From: Ceratorhiza oryzae-sativae
Lineage: Eukaryota > Basidiomycota > Agaricomycetes > Cantharellales > Ceratobasidiaceae
DNA length: 64,000 bases
NCBI GenBank assembly: GCA_030998015.1
Contig: JARWMV010000035.1
Location: forward strand, 1-64,000
Reading direction: 5' to 3'
The position numbers and the translations under genes were made by a program. Numbering within the stretch: position 1 is the first letter of the stretch; each line of letters begins with the position of its first letter. This document shows positions 28,208-39,050 of the stretch, piece after piece. Below the pieces are notes generated by a model that made no database searches, was not told the DNA's origin, and saw only the letters and a list, made by a program, of their open reading frames with translations.

Positions 28208-31200
28208 CTAAAGACAATCGGAGAACATAAAAATAAAATCGTCGATGTTACGGTACTTATTGAGATAAAACGTCGAAAAGCGGTCCAACGCGCCATCACG
28301 GTCCACGTCTCGCGGGGCATTACCCTGAATAACCGGTGCCAAGGGGCACAGACGTACGACATCCGACGCTGGCATGAGCTTGTGCTGTCTATGCAAGCCC
28401 ACCTTCTTGACCGCCAAAAGGCCCGTCTTCCCGCACGCAGCTTGAGGTATTTTGCCGAATGATTGTACGTAAACCATAAGCGGAGGATCCGGGGTCAAGG
28501 GGGTGGGGGTAAGTCGAAAAATAAGCCGAACCTGGCCAACGGCACAATCTAGAATATTTGATTGTGGTTTAGAGTATTCGAAGCAGATACAAGCGTTGAT
28601 AACTCACCATATAGCCTTGCAGACCGTGCGGTTTTCCCTGCCGCGTTAATGAAGAACACGGGGTCGTGCTGAGCGGTATGATCAAGACTAGCCGGTTTCG
28701 ATCGAATCCGCTGCATCCTCGTGCCGGAGCGACATGCGGCTGAATGTAGGCGAATTCGGAGAGTGTGCCAAACGTCGATTTCGGTGTGTTCGTCGACAAG
28801 AGCGAGAAGGCTGGTGAATTGAGGACACCGGTCGATATGTTGCATCAACTCCCGCAGATCCAAGCCGTACTCGTCGCAGATTTGTTGGATCGAGGTTCGG
28901 CGTGTGTTTGGCTTGAGTCTGATTTGCTGGAGGTCGGATATCTTGTGCGTGGTTCGCAGCACCGCAAGGCGAGGGCGTGGCGCTGACCTTGGGTTCGTAT
29001 CGTGACCTGACTCTGTTCGGCGCTTACGCTTTAGGGTCCTACTCTCGACCACACCGCTCGTTTGCCGCATCAACCAATGCTGCACCTATTATATACACAC
29101 TATGGTAAGTTGTCTGTGTCATAGGCTACCCGTGGTGACCACACCGTATCTAGCAGGCTCTGAGAGCCAAGCGGCGTACCTTATTGTTCTCGGCGTTCTC
29201 CTCCCCTTCTTCTTCGTGATTGTCTTCTATCTGTTCGCCATAGGGGTCTGGGTCGTCGTACTCCTCGTCATATTTGCCCTCTGCCTCGATTTCCTCCTCG
29301 CTTTCGCTCGAGTCATCGCCCTCTGATTCGACACCTTCTACACAAACGCTCGAGTCGTCGCTACCGTCTTGAGTCTCGTTATCTAGGCACCTAGTCGGCT
29401 CACTTGCGATTCCACCTGATCAAAGGTACGAGTTAAGTACCTCCCGCGATCCAAAAGAACGTGTTCTTACCTTGACCTGAATTGCAGCTCGGTTCATCTT
29501 CCGCCCAACACCACGACATCCAATCTTCATAATCGCGTATTATGTCACGTCGATTTAGCCATCGTACCGTTTGTTGCTTCCACTCGCGACGATTCGAGGC
29601 TCGGTACGCATCCTTCACGCCGATGTGAAGATGCTCCATTGTCTCGGTTGTGAAGTTGACGGCACTACCTTTTCGTCGAACATGGTGCGTGTGGTGTCGA
29701 ATAACGTGCATTTTTGGTATATTGAAGTGCCGAATAACCCCTTTCTTCCCCCTTCGCGTCCCATTGTCGATCCATGCCTTTCGATATAGCATAAAGGCTT
29801 CGTATCCTTCTTCATAAGCCTGGAGCGTGCGATCGGACTGGACTGGTAATTGAGCAAGGTATATGCATTCCATCACTCCACGTGTAGCTCGAATGACCTC
29901 TTCGTTGATAACTCCAGGTGCGTTCGCGACAATGGGTAGATGGGTTTGCTCGAGCAAGCGATGCTCTATACCAGTCATCTGGGAGATGTGGGACACGCCA
30001 TGAAGAAAGGCTCGGTCCCCAGAATACTGCGGCTGCAAGTTAAGGCGTGCATCGTATTCGTCGAGACCCACACCGGTACGATTAAAACGATAGATATGAT
30101 CGTAGAAAAACTTATGAAATCCATGAAGTAGGTCGGGGGATAGGACATGGAAAATATCTAGCCCAGGAACGAATCTCCAGAATGGTTTGTCGACACCATT
30201 GAGATGTTTCTCGCCCACGAGATCCAAATACTCTTCTAACGACGGCGAGCGACCCCACGCCTGTTTATACGTGTCCGCAATTGCGTCGATCTGCTCTAGG
30301 ACTTGTGCTCGGGTACGTGGCAGACCGGACTCAATGTCCTCAAGGTGAGTGGTATCGCGAGTACAATGTGGGCAGGCTTGCCCCCCTAAGCCAGCGACTA
30401 GCCATTGCTCTTCCAAATCGGCAATGTACCCGGTGAGTTCGTACAGTACTGATCGGACGTTGCCTTCTGGATCGATTACATCGTGGGGCTGCTTGCGGCG
30501 GAGTGGTCGTGTGAGGATCGTCATACAGCGATGGAATAGGCGGCGATTGAGCAAGCCCAGGAGTTTTGTGCGAACAGTTTTCGGTCGACCTCGGAACTCG
30601 GCCATTGCGTTGGAGAATTTTGATTTTGGTATGTATCCAACTAGAACCCAAGCGTTTTCGCTCGTGCAAGCCCGTACTGACTGTTCCAGATTAGCTAGGC
30701 TTATATATACCGCGTGAACCGCGACATCGCCCGAATGCATGCTCAACTGGGTTGAGTCGCTGGCAACCAAAATCCCACCATAGGTCGTACCGGGCGGCAA
30801 GGTCTCCTGTTTATTGGTGAGTGTACTTTGAAAGCTCGTTTATGCTGCAAAACTTACCTGTCTCTCGTTCCAGTCATCTGCTGTCCATGGGTTGTCGTAT
30901 AACCGTGTCATATCATCAGCATCGAAATGTTTTTCTGGAGCGAACCACATCTTGCTGGCAAACCGCGCTTGTCCGAACTGGAAATCAGCGCATTTTTCCA
31001 TGTCCTTGTAGAAAAATATGACTTTATCTTTTGGTGCCTCAGATATCGCAACATCCTCGACATGCCACTGGCCCTCCAAAGGCACTCATCTCATCTCAAA
31101 TCTTCTTGAATAGCGTCTTCGCATTACTGAACGAATACTCAGCTCCCTTGAACTACAAAGAGCTAAGTAACTAATTGGCTTATGTGGAGAATTTCTTACG

Positions 31201-32124
31201 CGCTCAGTCTTAAGTAGTTGTTTATACTTGATTGCGACACTTTTTCAGTCGCCAACCACTTGACCATCTCCCACTCGTCCTTCGATCGCCATATCCCGTA
31301 TGGATTCCCGTTTCGAAGTTTCTTGTTCTTCTCGCGCTCCGCCTCCCATCGCGTCTGACCTCTCCCGTAAGTACGGCCTGCAGTAGGGTGTCGATATATA
31401 ATTCGACCTTTGCTGACAATGCGGATATAGGAATTTTCAGCATGAAGGAAGTTCTGGGCGTTATCCGCTGTAATACCTGGACCAGGCTCGAGTCGTGTTT
31501 CTTCATGTGTCACGTTGTGAGGCCGGAATTGGGTGGCTACATTGCAAATACGTAAGTAATCTGTATGCGGCCTAGCATACATGCAGACTTACCAAATTCA
31601 CTCTGCCCAACGTTAATGTCCCCAACGTTGTCTCTCCCTACGCCACCTCCAATCTCATCACACGTTCCAATGGATTCCCACGTCCATGGATTCTGATAAA
31701 GCTCGTTGGACGCCACTGATGCATGCCCGCCATTGAAAAAGCAGTTTGAGTAGGAATCGGCAACAAGTGGGGAGAGATCGGGGGGGAAGTAGGGATTAAG
31801 AATGGTTGAAGGGGGGACTGAGGGAGGACAAGGTATACTGTATGACCACGGAGACTGGTAGGTGTTCAATCCACTCTCAGTTGAGAGAAAAGACCCAAAC
31901 TGAAAGTCAGCCGAATGCGCAGCATCCAAGTTTGGAGGGGTGGGGATGACATCTGAATTCAAGGGAATAGGGGGAGGTACCCAAACTGAGGTTGGGATTG
32001 TGGCTGGGTTTGTGGGTTTGGCTAGTTCCTTCAACCCTTCTGTCACTTTTGAGCACATGTTTTCTGTGTAAGTGCTGCTTAAATGTTCGCCAGGGGCCAT
32101 GCTCTGATTGACAACTCCACTCAA
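28208..32124 (-). CDS. Plavaka-family transposase (possibly broken near 31,090)
   Basis: A multi-exon transposase. The N-terminal exon (32,124-31,610) is Pro/Ser-rich. Next come 'PTAGRTYGRG' and 'NPYGIWRSKDEWEMVKWL'. 'NAKTLFKKI' and 'GQWHVEDVAISEAP' precede a CADF and FAPEKHFDA block. The large exon (30,800-29,433) has 'GGILVASDSTQLS', CPHC, 'GLDIFHVLSPDLLHGFHKFF' and YDH; the Asp residues in DST and DLLH are the likely catalytic positions. An acidic linker (29,430-29,100) and a C-terminal domain (29,085-28,208; 'VDVW'-like, 'ASDVVRLCPLAPV', 'FYLNKYRNIDDF') follow. Introns at about 30,800-30,855 and 29,405-29,455 join cleanly. Near 31,082-31,105 the NAKTLFKKI frame runs into TGA and the next exon is in another frame. 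This is either a lesion or an unrecognised splice. Everything else is open. Confidence 0.85.
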
Positions 32125-33074
32125 TTTAGCTAATGCTTCTAAACATATATCTCACATGGTAAGTTCAACATTGGTACCATTGTACAACAACATTCTGACC
32201 TTCTTGTAGCTTTATTTGTCAGTTGTAGTCGCTTTGTAATATGATCTTTTGGCCATAGCACATCCCAGGACGCCTCGCATGCCTAAGAAACAGCAGGACT
32301 GCTTCAAAGCTCTTGAGACAATGAGAGCAGAGATAGGGACGCATGGGAGTTCAACGTGATCAGGATTGGGGGGGGGGGGAAGTAGCAAGTGCATGAACAC
32401 ACAAGTGAGTACTTGGACATACCCAACAGAACCTCCATTTGCTCTCACACAATACATTCATGGCTAAGCCCAAAAGCTAACATTGTTTTGTGCCTGGTAA
32501 CTAACTTTGCTGGTACTTCAAAGATGGGCTGTATGTTCATAAACGTTGCCTTGGAACTTGCCAATAGCCATAAACCGGCACTTGTCAGAGTTTTTTTTCA
32601 CATAGACTGACTAAACTTGAGTTTCGCAGCTCCAACGCTAACCATCCCCTCACCCCCACCATAATGCTGTACCATAACAGCTGCGCCTTCAACCCACACT
32701 CAACCATACTATAACCGACACTTCTGCCCAATCTGCACACTGAAACTGCCTCCATAATGTGTACTACATACCAGCCACTCCAATAACTGTTCATGCTGTG
32801 CATGTCAGTGGTTCATTGTCCCGTTCATGGTGCTAAAAACTCATCCAACACCCAGCTATTAAAGCAAAACATGCTGCCTCACCAACTATCCAACTTATCC
32901 CCGCCTTCACTAGTTCACATCAATTCAGCTTTGATAGCTTTATTGTCTTGACTTTTGTTTTTTTTTTCACTTGTGCACCATCTCTTTCTCTTACAGGTTT
33001 GTACTTATCCATTTCTACTCCTACATCTTATATTTGGGGTTTTGCTAATTCAACTTATTAGTCACTCTCACTAT
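32125..33074. promoter_or_regulatory. Shared divergent promoter region inside the Plavaka element
   Basis: About 0.95 kb between the two outward-transcribed transposon genes. It contains a C/G homopolymer (G10 at about 32,369) and C/T-rich leaders: '...tttctcttacag' at 32,985-32,997 could be an acceptor or leader for the forward gene. No additional coding frame is convincing. Confidence 0.4.
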
Positions 33075-36000
33075 ATGTCTGCCATTCGCGCTGATTCTGC
33101 AAGTGTCGTGTCAATGCCCCCACGGGAGAAGAGACTTGCCAAACGTCACACTTGGGCCGTCAAGCGTGGCCTTGGTCTCCCACCCTCAATCGCCGCTCAA
33201 AGTCCTAACAAGCAGGTTCAGAAGAGGGTGCTACCCACTCTTGCCACTACACATGAGCGGCATGCCAGGGCAAATTGTGCCTACCTTGTTCGACCTGATG
33301 GTATCCATATCAAGCATGTGGTTTGCCACCCAAGTCCAGGACCAATCCCACCTGTCCCCTACCTTCCAGGTCAAGAAGGTAAGCACTCGAATACAGCTGT
33401 AGTGCAAGTTATATTAATCAAAGTACCTATTTAGATATTCCACACTTGGACGATGAGTCCAATGGTTTCAATCATGTGATAGCCAACACACCTGACACAA
33501 CTCAACACTATGTATCAGGCAACAGCCTCAATATTGCAGATGAAGCTGATGATTTGTTGGATTATGATGTGGAAGGTGAGGAAGACAACGAATACGCCCA
33601 TGGAAACATGGATATGGATATTGATGGTTAGTCGTTGAATATTGAGTTTTGTGTGTTATATTAACGTTGCTATGCATATATGATAGATTTTTCAGTTAGG
33701 GGGAGCTGGGATTGCCCCAGCAATGGCTCTTGGGATCGTCCTTTGTGTATGTACCCTAGTCCTATAGTTTAGTGGTTCTATGTATTAACTAGCTCATGTT
33801 TTATCTAGCTAACGAGCCTGTTGACCTCCTTGCTAATGCAAGCAAGGACAATATTCAAGCCCTTTTTAGTGGGCTTGATAGCTTACGCTTTGACAAGGTG
33901 TCAACTTCGTTCAATGAAACAGGGTATTTTTCAGGTGACTTCAGTGACTTTGGCGACTTTGGCGCCTTTGAACCCCCTGCTCCACACATGTGGAGTAATG
34001 TCAACAGAGGCCCCAAAGGTGGATCACAAGTGTCCAGTGCCCAGGAGCCATCTACTGTGTACCAGGTTGATGCTACTACCGGCTTGCATGGCACTCCTAA
34101 TCCCCTAGAAATCCCTTCCCCACTTGCAGTTGACTCAGCACTGCCGCATTCACCTCTTCCACCATTATGTCACATCCCAACACCTGCACCATGGGTTATG
34201 ACACCAGAGGTTGAATTCCCCAACCCACTTCAACCTCAATCTATCATTCTTGTGCTGTGTTATCAGCCCACCCCACTGCCACCAGTTCACCAAGCCAAAC
34301 CGCGGACCTCAACAAGCAGAGCTGGTACTCCGCTTGGCTGTCCCAACTCTTCAGGCAGGCCATTGGTGTTCTCATGTCCACACCCACAGACAAGCACCAG
34401 TGGGCGAGCCTCTCAGATCCACAGCAAGGCTGAACCTTTAGGTTTGTGCAGCCTGCCTCTTTCTCCATCATTGGCTAGCCTGGAAAGTCTGGCCAGCTTG
34501 GCCAACCTCACTCCCTTTCTCACAGAGCCAGACAGCCAGGACGACAGCAGCAACTCAGATTCAGATGCGCTGCGAGCCTCAACACCTGTGGAATGGGGTG
34601 ATACCGACATTGGACAGACAGCATCTTCAGTCCTCCTGCCTACCTTGACCCAGGCCCAGTGCCGAGCAGCTCAATGGCTGAACTTCAAAACTCCTTGACC
34701 ATCCCCCCGATCCATTGGCCAACAACCGCCTATCATGCCTGTGCTTCTGGAGCTTCGGGCCAACGCCCGAGAGCACTTTGCTGTTATCGCTCATAAAACC
34801 CATGTTTGAGATCCCAACCCCACAGCTCAGCCATCAAATGGTTGAGGCCTGTTATGTTCGTGGGAGTTGACCCCTGACCAGAGTGTGGTCATGGGGCCAA
34901 TGGAGTACCACGTGTACAAGGACCTTGTGTGTGTCAACCCATGGCCACAGGACCGAGACGCTTTTCTCAAGGATGCGAGAGATTATGCTGTCCAAATGAC
35001 TGGTGTAGATGGCACACAGGTGTTCACCCAGAGATTCATGGATACTGTGAGTACAGGATACCCTAAAAGCTGGCTATATGCTTACATATTAGCTATTTTT
35101 AGGTTTATTCTAGGATGTCTGCTAACCGAGGCGAAACACTGGCAAAAATTGAAGCCATGGTACAACAAGAGCTCTCAATCACAGTCGTCGATAAGCGCGA
35201 AATCAATATGTACATTGACAAGAACAACTTCCTTTATCCAACAATCGATTGTGTAAGTACTTCAGTGATCTAGTAATCTGCATAACACTAAATCCTACTT
35301 GGCTAAATACTTTTAGGACGAAAACCAGAAGTTCCGTGTGCATATTATTGGCTCGGCTCTACTCATTATCCTCTTTGAGTGTGGGAAGCAGCTTGCACAG
35401 GTATTCATGGAAGAATTGAATCGGCCCGATGATCCTAGAAAATGCGCAGATTGGCACCGTAAGGTACATGATCGGACCGCTCGAAGCAAAGGGATACTGT
35501 TATGGATCACTAACATTTTCTATTATTTTAGTCTGCTCTGCCAACCTCAAGCGATGCCTCTGTAATTAAATTGTGAAATACTCGAATTTGTATGCGCTCT
35601 GAATTGTACTATTTTCCGTTCCATTAAATAGTACAAATTTCCCGCTCTCCAACGCATATTTTATTAAGTTTTTACAATAAGATCTCAGAGAGATACAGAG
35701 GTTGCAATATTTCCTCTTATCAGGAGATATTGATTACAACATCGCACTGCTCATATCTCGGCAACCGCTTACGCTATCAAAGCGATCTTGTGCTCTATCG
35801 ATAGCTAATCTTCGGCGGTATCTGCTGCCCGAAGATCGTCGCGATCCACCGGATCCTCGCGCCGGAATGGCCCGAAGATCATTAGAATCTTACTGGACCA
35901 TCAATCAAGATCTAAAGACTCCAGTGAGTCAGGAGAGCTTCCCAAATTGATCCAGAAGCTTCTCTGACTCACTTTATGACTCACTGAGATGTAGCCTCCA

Positions 36001-37179
36001 TTCATTACATGTATATACTATGATAATATGATCTACAAGCCAATAGCAGGTCTCAGATGCATCAATGCCTTCGATCCACACCCTGTCTTTACTCTTTTAT
36101 CCTATACTGGGCTAGGGTGTACCCCAAGTATAGCAGTACCCTCTTTTGATGATTGCACTGGCATGCATGCATCTATTTGGCTCTGGAATGCCCTCCTCAG
36201 GGTATAAAAGGACCTCCTCTGAGGCCCTTCCAGACCACCTCCCTCTACTCAACCCAGACTGGTTATTGGTTTCTTTTCTCTTTCTATTTCTCTTGTCTGT
36301 GTGTGATTTCTTATATAACTAGTACTGAGGAATAAAGTACCATATTAGTTATATACTGTCTGAGACATTGTATCTTATATACAGAGATATATAAGGATAC
36401 AATATTGCCTGATTGAGCGTGACATTAAGTACCAGCTATTAGAGGAAATCTAAGTACCTGTAGCTGAGGAAGTACACACATTAGGCAGCCCACCATCTAT
36501 CCTATAAGCTAACGCTTAAGCATAGTATTAAGATTAGTATCAGTTAGTCCAAGCGACTAGGGCTGAACTACATTTAAGATATCTAAGGGAACCTGACCAT
36601 AGTAGTCTTGCTCTTTATACCTATAAATTAGTCAGTTTACACTGTGAAAGATTAAGACTACCTTGAGTGTTACTTGATCGCATTGCAACTATTTTGAGCC
36701 TTCTTACTATAGTCTAAGAAGTATTGAGTACAATTAGTGTATACTAACATATCTACATTTGCTTAAGCTCTAGATATTCAAGTGTACCCTGACCCGTAAC
36801 AGATACTGCCTGGCCTTATTGCATATGCAGCCACCCAGGTCAGTACATTCTGCTGTATACTACACTTCATCAGATTCAAATTTCTTGGGTTAGATACATT
36901 GGGCACTGCTCAAGCTACAGCGGGGGGGAACTGTTCAGTTCCATGAACTCCAGTTCCGTGCCATGTGGGCTCAGTATTTGCGTGCTTTGCTCAAACTGAA
37001 GCATCTCGGAGGGCTACGCATGGACCTTCTGGAGCTGGTCCAGTAAGTTTTGCATTTGTGATTTGGCCTGGAGCACAGCACTCACGTTAGTGTACAGAAA
37101 GCGATATGTAGAATACTGGCCAGGAGCAGAGCGGGATGACGACAACGACGACGACGAGGATTCATGCCCAGCCTGGTAG
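33075..37179 (+). pseudogene. Second gene of the Plavaka element, DUF6532-like C-terminus, split by a solo LTR
   Basis: Exons by eye: 33,075-33,378, 33,435-33,626, 33,687-33,746, 33,809-35,046, 35,103-35,252, 35,317-35,497 plus 36,807-36,838, 36,894-37,042 and 37,098-37,179. Phases fit at each junction. The N-terminus is basic (PPREKRLAKRH), then acidic (DYDVEGEEDNEY) with an Asp/Phe repeat (GDFSDFGDFGAF) like an activation domain, then a long Pro/Ser linker. The C-terminal ~200 residues ('CADWHRKVHDRTARSKG', 'GLIAYAATQIHWALLKLQRG', 'YLRALLKLKHLGG') match the pattern of the basidiomycete domain DUF6532, from family memory. An acidic tail (DDDNDDDED) ends it. In-frame TGA codons at 34,696, 34,807 and 34,843, each where CGA would fit, and the 1.3-kb LTR make this copy non-functional. 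Function unknown; a DNA-binding accessory of transposition is a guess. Confidence 0.75.
35498..36801 (+). repeat. Solo family-B LTR with TSD GATAC
   Basis: TGTTATGGATCACTAAC...GACCCGTAACA, 1,304 bp. Flanked by GATAC at 35,493-35,497 and 36,802-36,806. Removing the LTR and one GATAC restores the exon around the Gly-Ile-Leu/Pro-Gly-Leu codons. It is the least mutated family-B copy in the window. It includes a TATA box (TATAAAAGG at about 36,203) and an 82-codon open frame at 35,702-35,950. Confidence 0.95.
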
Positions 37180-37382
37180 ATCCCTAGCATACAGTTTCAC
37201 AAGAAAGATAGCAGTGATCCAACACTGTAGCTTATGGCTAGTGTCATTAATTAGTTTTTGCTTTTCACCGTATGTTTTGTGTATGCGCTAGATGCGTGTA
37301 TTGCTTTCTCTACATGTAATACCCCAGTTGTTATCAATTGATTTGATATAACTATACATTATGCGTCAAGGACAGACGGGCG

Positions 37383-37838
37383 CAGGCGGGGCGCAGCGAG
37401 AACGGCTGGAAAAGCGAGCGAACGCACCGTGAAATGAAAAGAGGAGCGGGCGCGTCGATCGTCCAGCAAAATGATCGACGCTGTCAAATTCCGCCGCTGG
37501 CAGCACCACGGGCTGTCGCGCACGTGGAGTGCTCGTCATCATGGCGATGACAAGACTTACCTGAGCTGGACGGTGAACCCACAAAGCCCTGCCGACATCG
37601 ATTTGGGAGCCCGGAAGGCATGCTGCACCGGACTGCGATCACGCCGGAGCGACCGTCCCCGGGTCGGAATAGGAGCTGGACCGTGACAAATCGCAAGCCT
37701 TGCGACCGATTTCTCCTTGTGCCGGTCGAGCTCGTATGAGCGCTCGCAAGCGCTCAGAAATTGGACTTTCATTTCGGCGGCCTCAACCAGCTCAACGCAC
37801 TCTTAAGGGCTAATAAGTGCTGGCTCGTTTTCCTGATG
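37383..37838 (-). repeat. Plavaka right TIR (456 bp)
   Basis: Inverted partner of 27,581-28,036; the outer end reads ...GGCTCGTTTTCCTGATG followed by the CA duplication. Confidence 0.92.
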
Positions 37839-38744
37839 CAATTCATTGGCGTTTCGGGGCAAATGAGTGCGCATGCGCACCTGACGATCCAAGTAGTCCC
37901 ATACATTCTCGATCGGGTTCATATCGGGGCTGCAGGCTGGCCAAGGAAGGAGAGAGAGACGATGGTTGGCGATCCAGTCACGTGTATGCGCGGCTGTGTG
38001 CTTTGGATCGTTGTCGTGCTGGAAGATAGCACGACGAGGGGAAATTGAATGGTCGCGTAGGGTTCCCATGAGCTCATCGGCCAAGATCTCAGTGTAGCAC
38101 ACCGCCGTAAGCCGTCCATCAATACAATACAGACGGCCCACCCCATCTGCTGTAATACACCCCCACACCATGATGCTCCCGCCCCTGTGTTTGACCACCT
38201 TTCGAGTATAGTGTGGGTCGAGGGAGAGCCCTGGGCGCCTCCAGCAATGTAGAGGGCCATCGCCGCCGACTATGTTGAATTTCGACTTGTCTGAAAAAAC
38301 AACCTGGCGCCAATCGCAGGCTGACCAAGTTGCGTGGTCTTGAGCCCACTCACGACGAGTCTTGAGGTGCCGTTTGGTCAGCAAAGGGACACGCCGACAG
38401 GCGTAGTTCTTGATGCCAAGCTCGCGAAGGCGGTGACGAACAGTCTCGGTTGAGACATGGGGGAAGTATTCGCGGTGGAGCTGGGCTGCCGTAGCCAACC
38501 GATTGCAAGACAGTGAAAGCGCGGCAAATTTTGCGTCGGCAAGCCGCAATTTGCGGGGGCGGCCAGAGCAGGACTGGTTTGAGTAGTAGCTACGAGTCTT
38601 GTTGTAATTCGAGCAGGTACGACCGACAGTAGACACAGGAACACCAAGCTTGGCAGCAATAAGACGGATAGTTAAGCCAGTCTCGCGGAGGGCGAGGATC
38701 CAAGCACGGACTTCAGGAGAGTGTTGTGGATGACGAGAAGGCAT
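37839..38744 (-). pseudogene. Tc1/mariner transposase, 5' part (~302 residues)
   Basis: Starts ATG at 38,744 (MPSRHPQHSPEVRAWIL). An N-terminal helix-turn-helix pair ('GLTIRLIAAKLGVPVSTV'; a GRPRK hook near residue 61) is followed by the DDE catalytic domain: 'VFSDKSKFN' (first Asp), 'FQHDNDPKH' (second Asp) and 'PDMNPIENVWDYL' (Glu, 34 residues later). There are no stops or frameshifts up to the Plavaka insertion at Asn-Glu-Leu. Joined with 27,456-27,580 it would be about 342 residues, the normal size. The only visible lesion is the insertion, so this copy may have been active until then. Its proteins act on TA sites. Confidence 0.93.
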
Positions 38745-38967
38745 TTGAAGATGAGTTTGGAGAGCATACAGCCATTTCGTCGCGCCTTAAATGAAGAGCA
38801 AGGAAGCTGAGGATAGGAGAGTGGCAAATAATTGCCCAGCCACAAATCAAATGGGACAATGAAAACGCTTATTCCCCCTATTCCTCCTCAACGTCATCCT
38901 CAAATGACGCAGTAACTTATGACACTGTAGAAGTCAGGTATACGAACAACTTTTATTATTCTACGTC

Positions 38968-39048
38968 AGTACAAATCAGCCTACACGGCCCGTCGCAGCA
39001 GCGTTAAGTCGAGACAGTCACGTGTCTCATTTGATTTGAGGCCCACTG
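38968..39048 (-). repeat. Tc1 right terminal inverted repeat (81 bp)
   Basis: Exact inverted copy of 27,171-27,251; TA follows at 39,049-39,050. Confidence 0.9.
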
Positions 39049-39050
39049 TA

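Larger units (their letters stand above)
27581..37838. mobile_element. Plavaka-family DNA transposon, 10.26 kb, with a second gene
   Basis: Bounded by 456-bp inverted repeats (27,581-28,036; 37,383-37,838) beginning CATCAGGAAAACGAGCC, with one mismatch seen and no indels. Flanked by a 2-bp duplication CA (27,579-27,580; 37,839-37,840) within the Tc1 transposase gene. Inside are a reverse-strand Plavaka transposase (28,208-32,124) and a forward-strand gene with a DUF6532-like C-terminus (33,075-37,179), transcribed outward from a shared 0.95-kb centre. A 1.3-kb solo LTR inserted later. Before that insertion the element was about 8.95 kb. Confidence 0.9.
27171..39048 (-). mobile_element. Tc1/mariner element, split by a Plavaka transposon
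   Basis: The outer ends are an 81-bp perfect inverted repeat starting CAGTGGGCCTCAAATC (27,171-27,251 and 38,968-39,048), flanked by TA at 27,169-27,170 and 39,049-39,050. Without the inserted Plavaka element it measures about 1.62 kb, normal for the family. It encodes one reverse-strand transposase in two pieces. Subterminal copies of the CAAATCAAAT motif lie at 27,361-27,378 and 38,841-38,857, in opposite orientation to the outer ones. The next element to the left ends only 2 bp before its TA. Confidence 0.92.

Noticed and set aside
34696..34866. Intron that would remove the three TGA codons of the Plavaka second gene
   Set aside because: No good GT donor before 34,696 with a matching acceptor keeps frame; single C-to-T changes explain the stops more simply.
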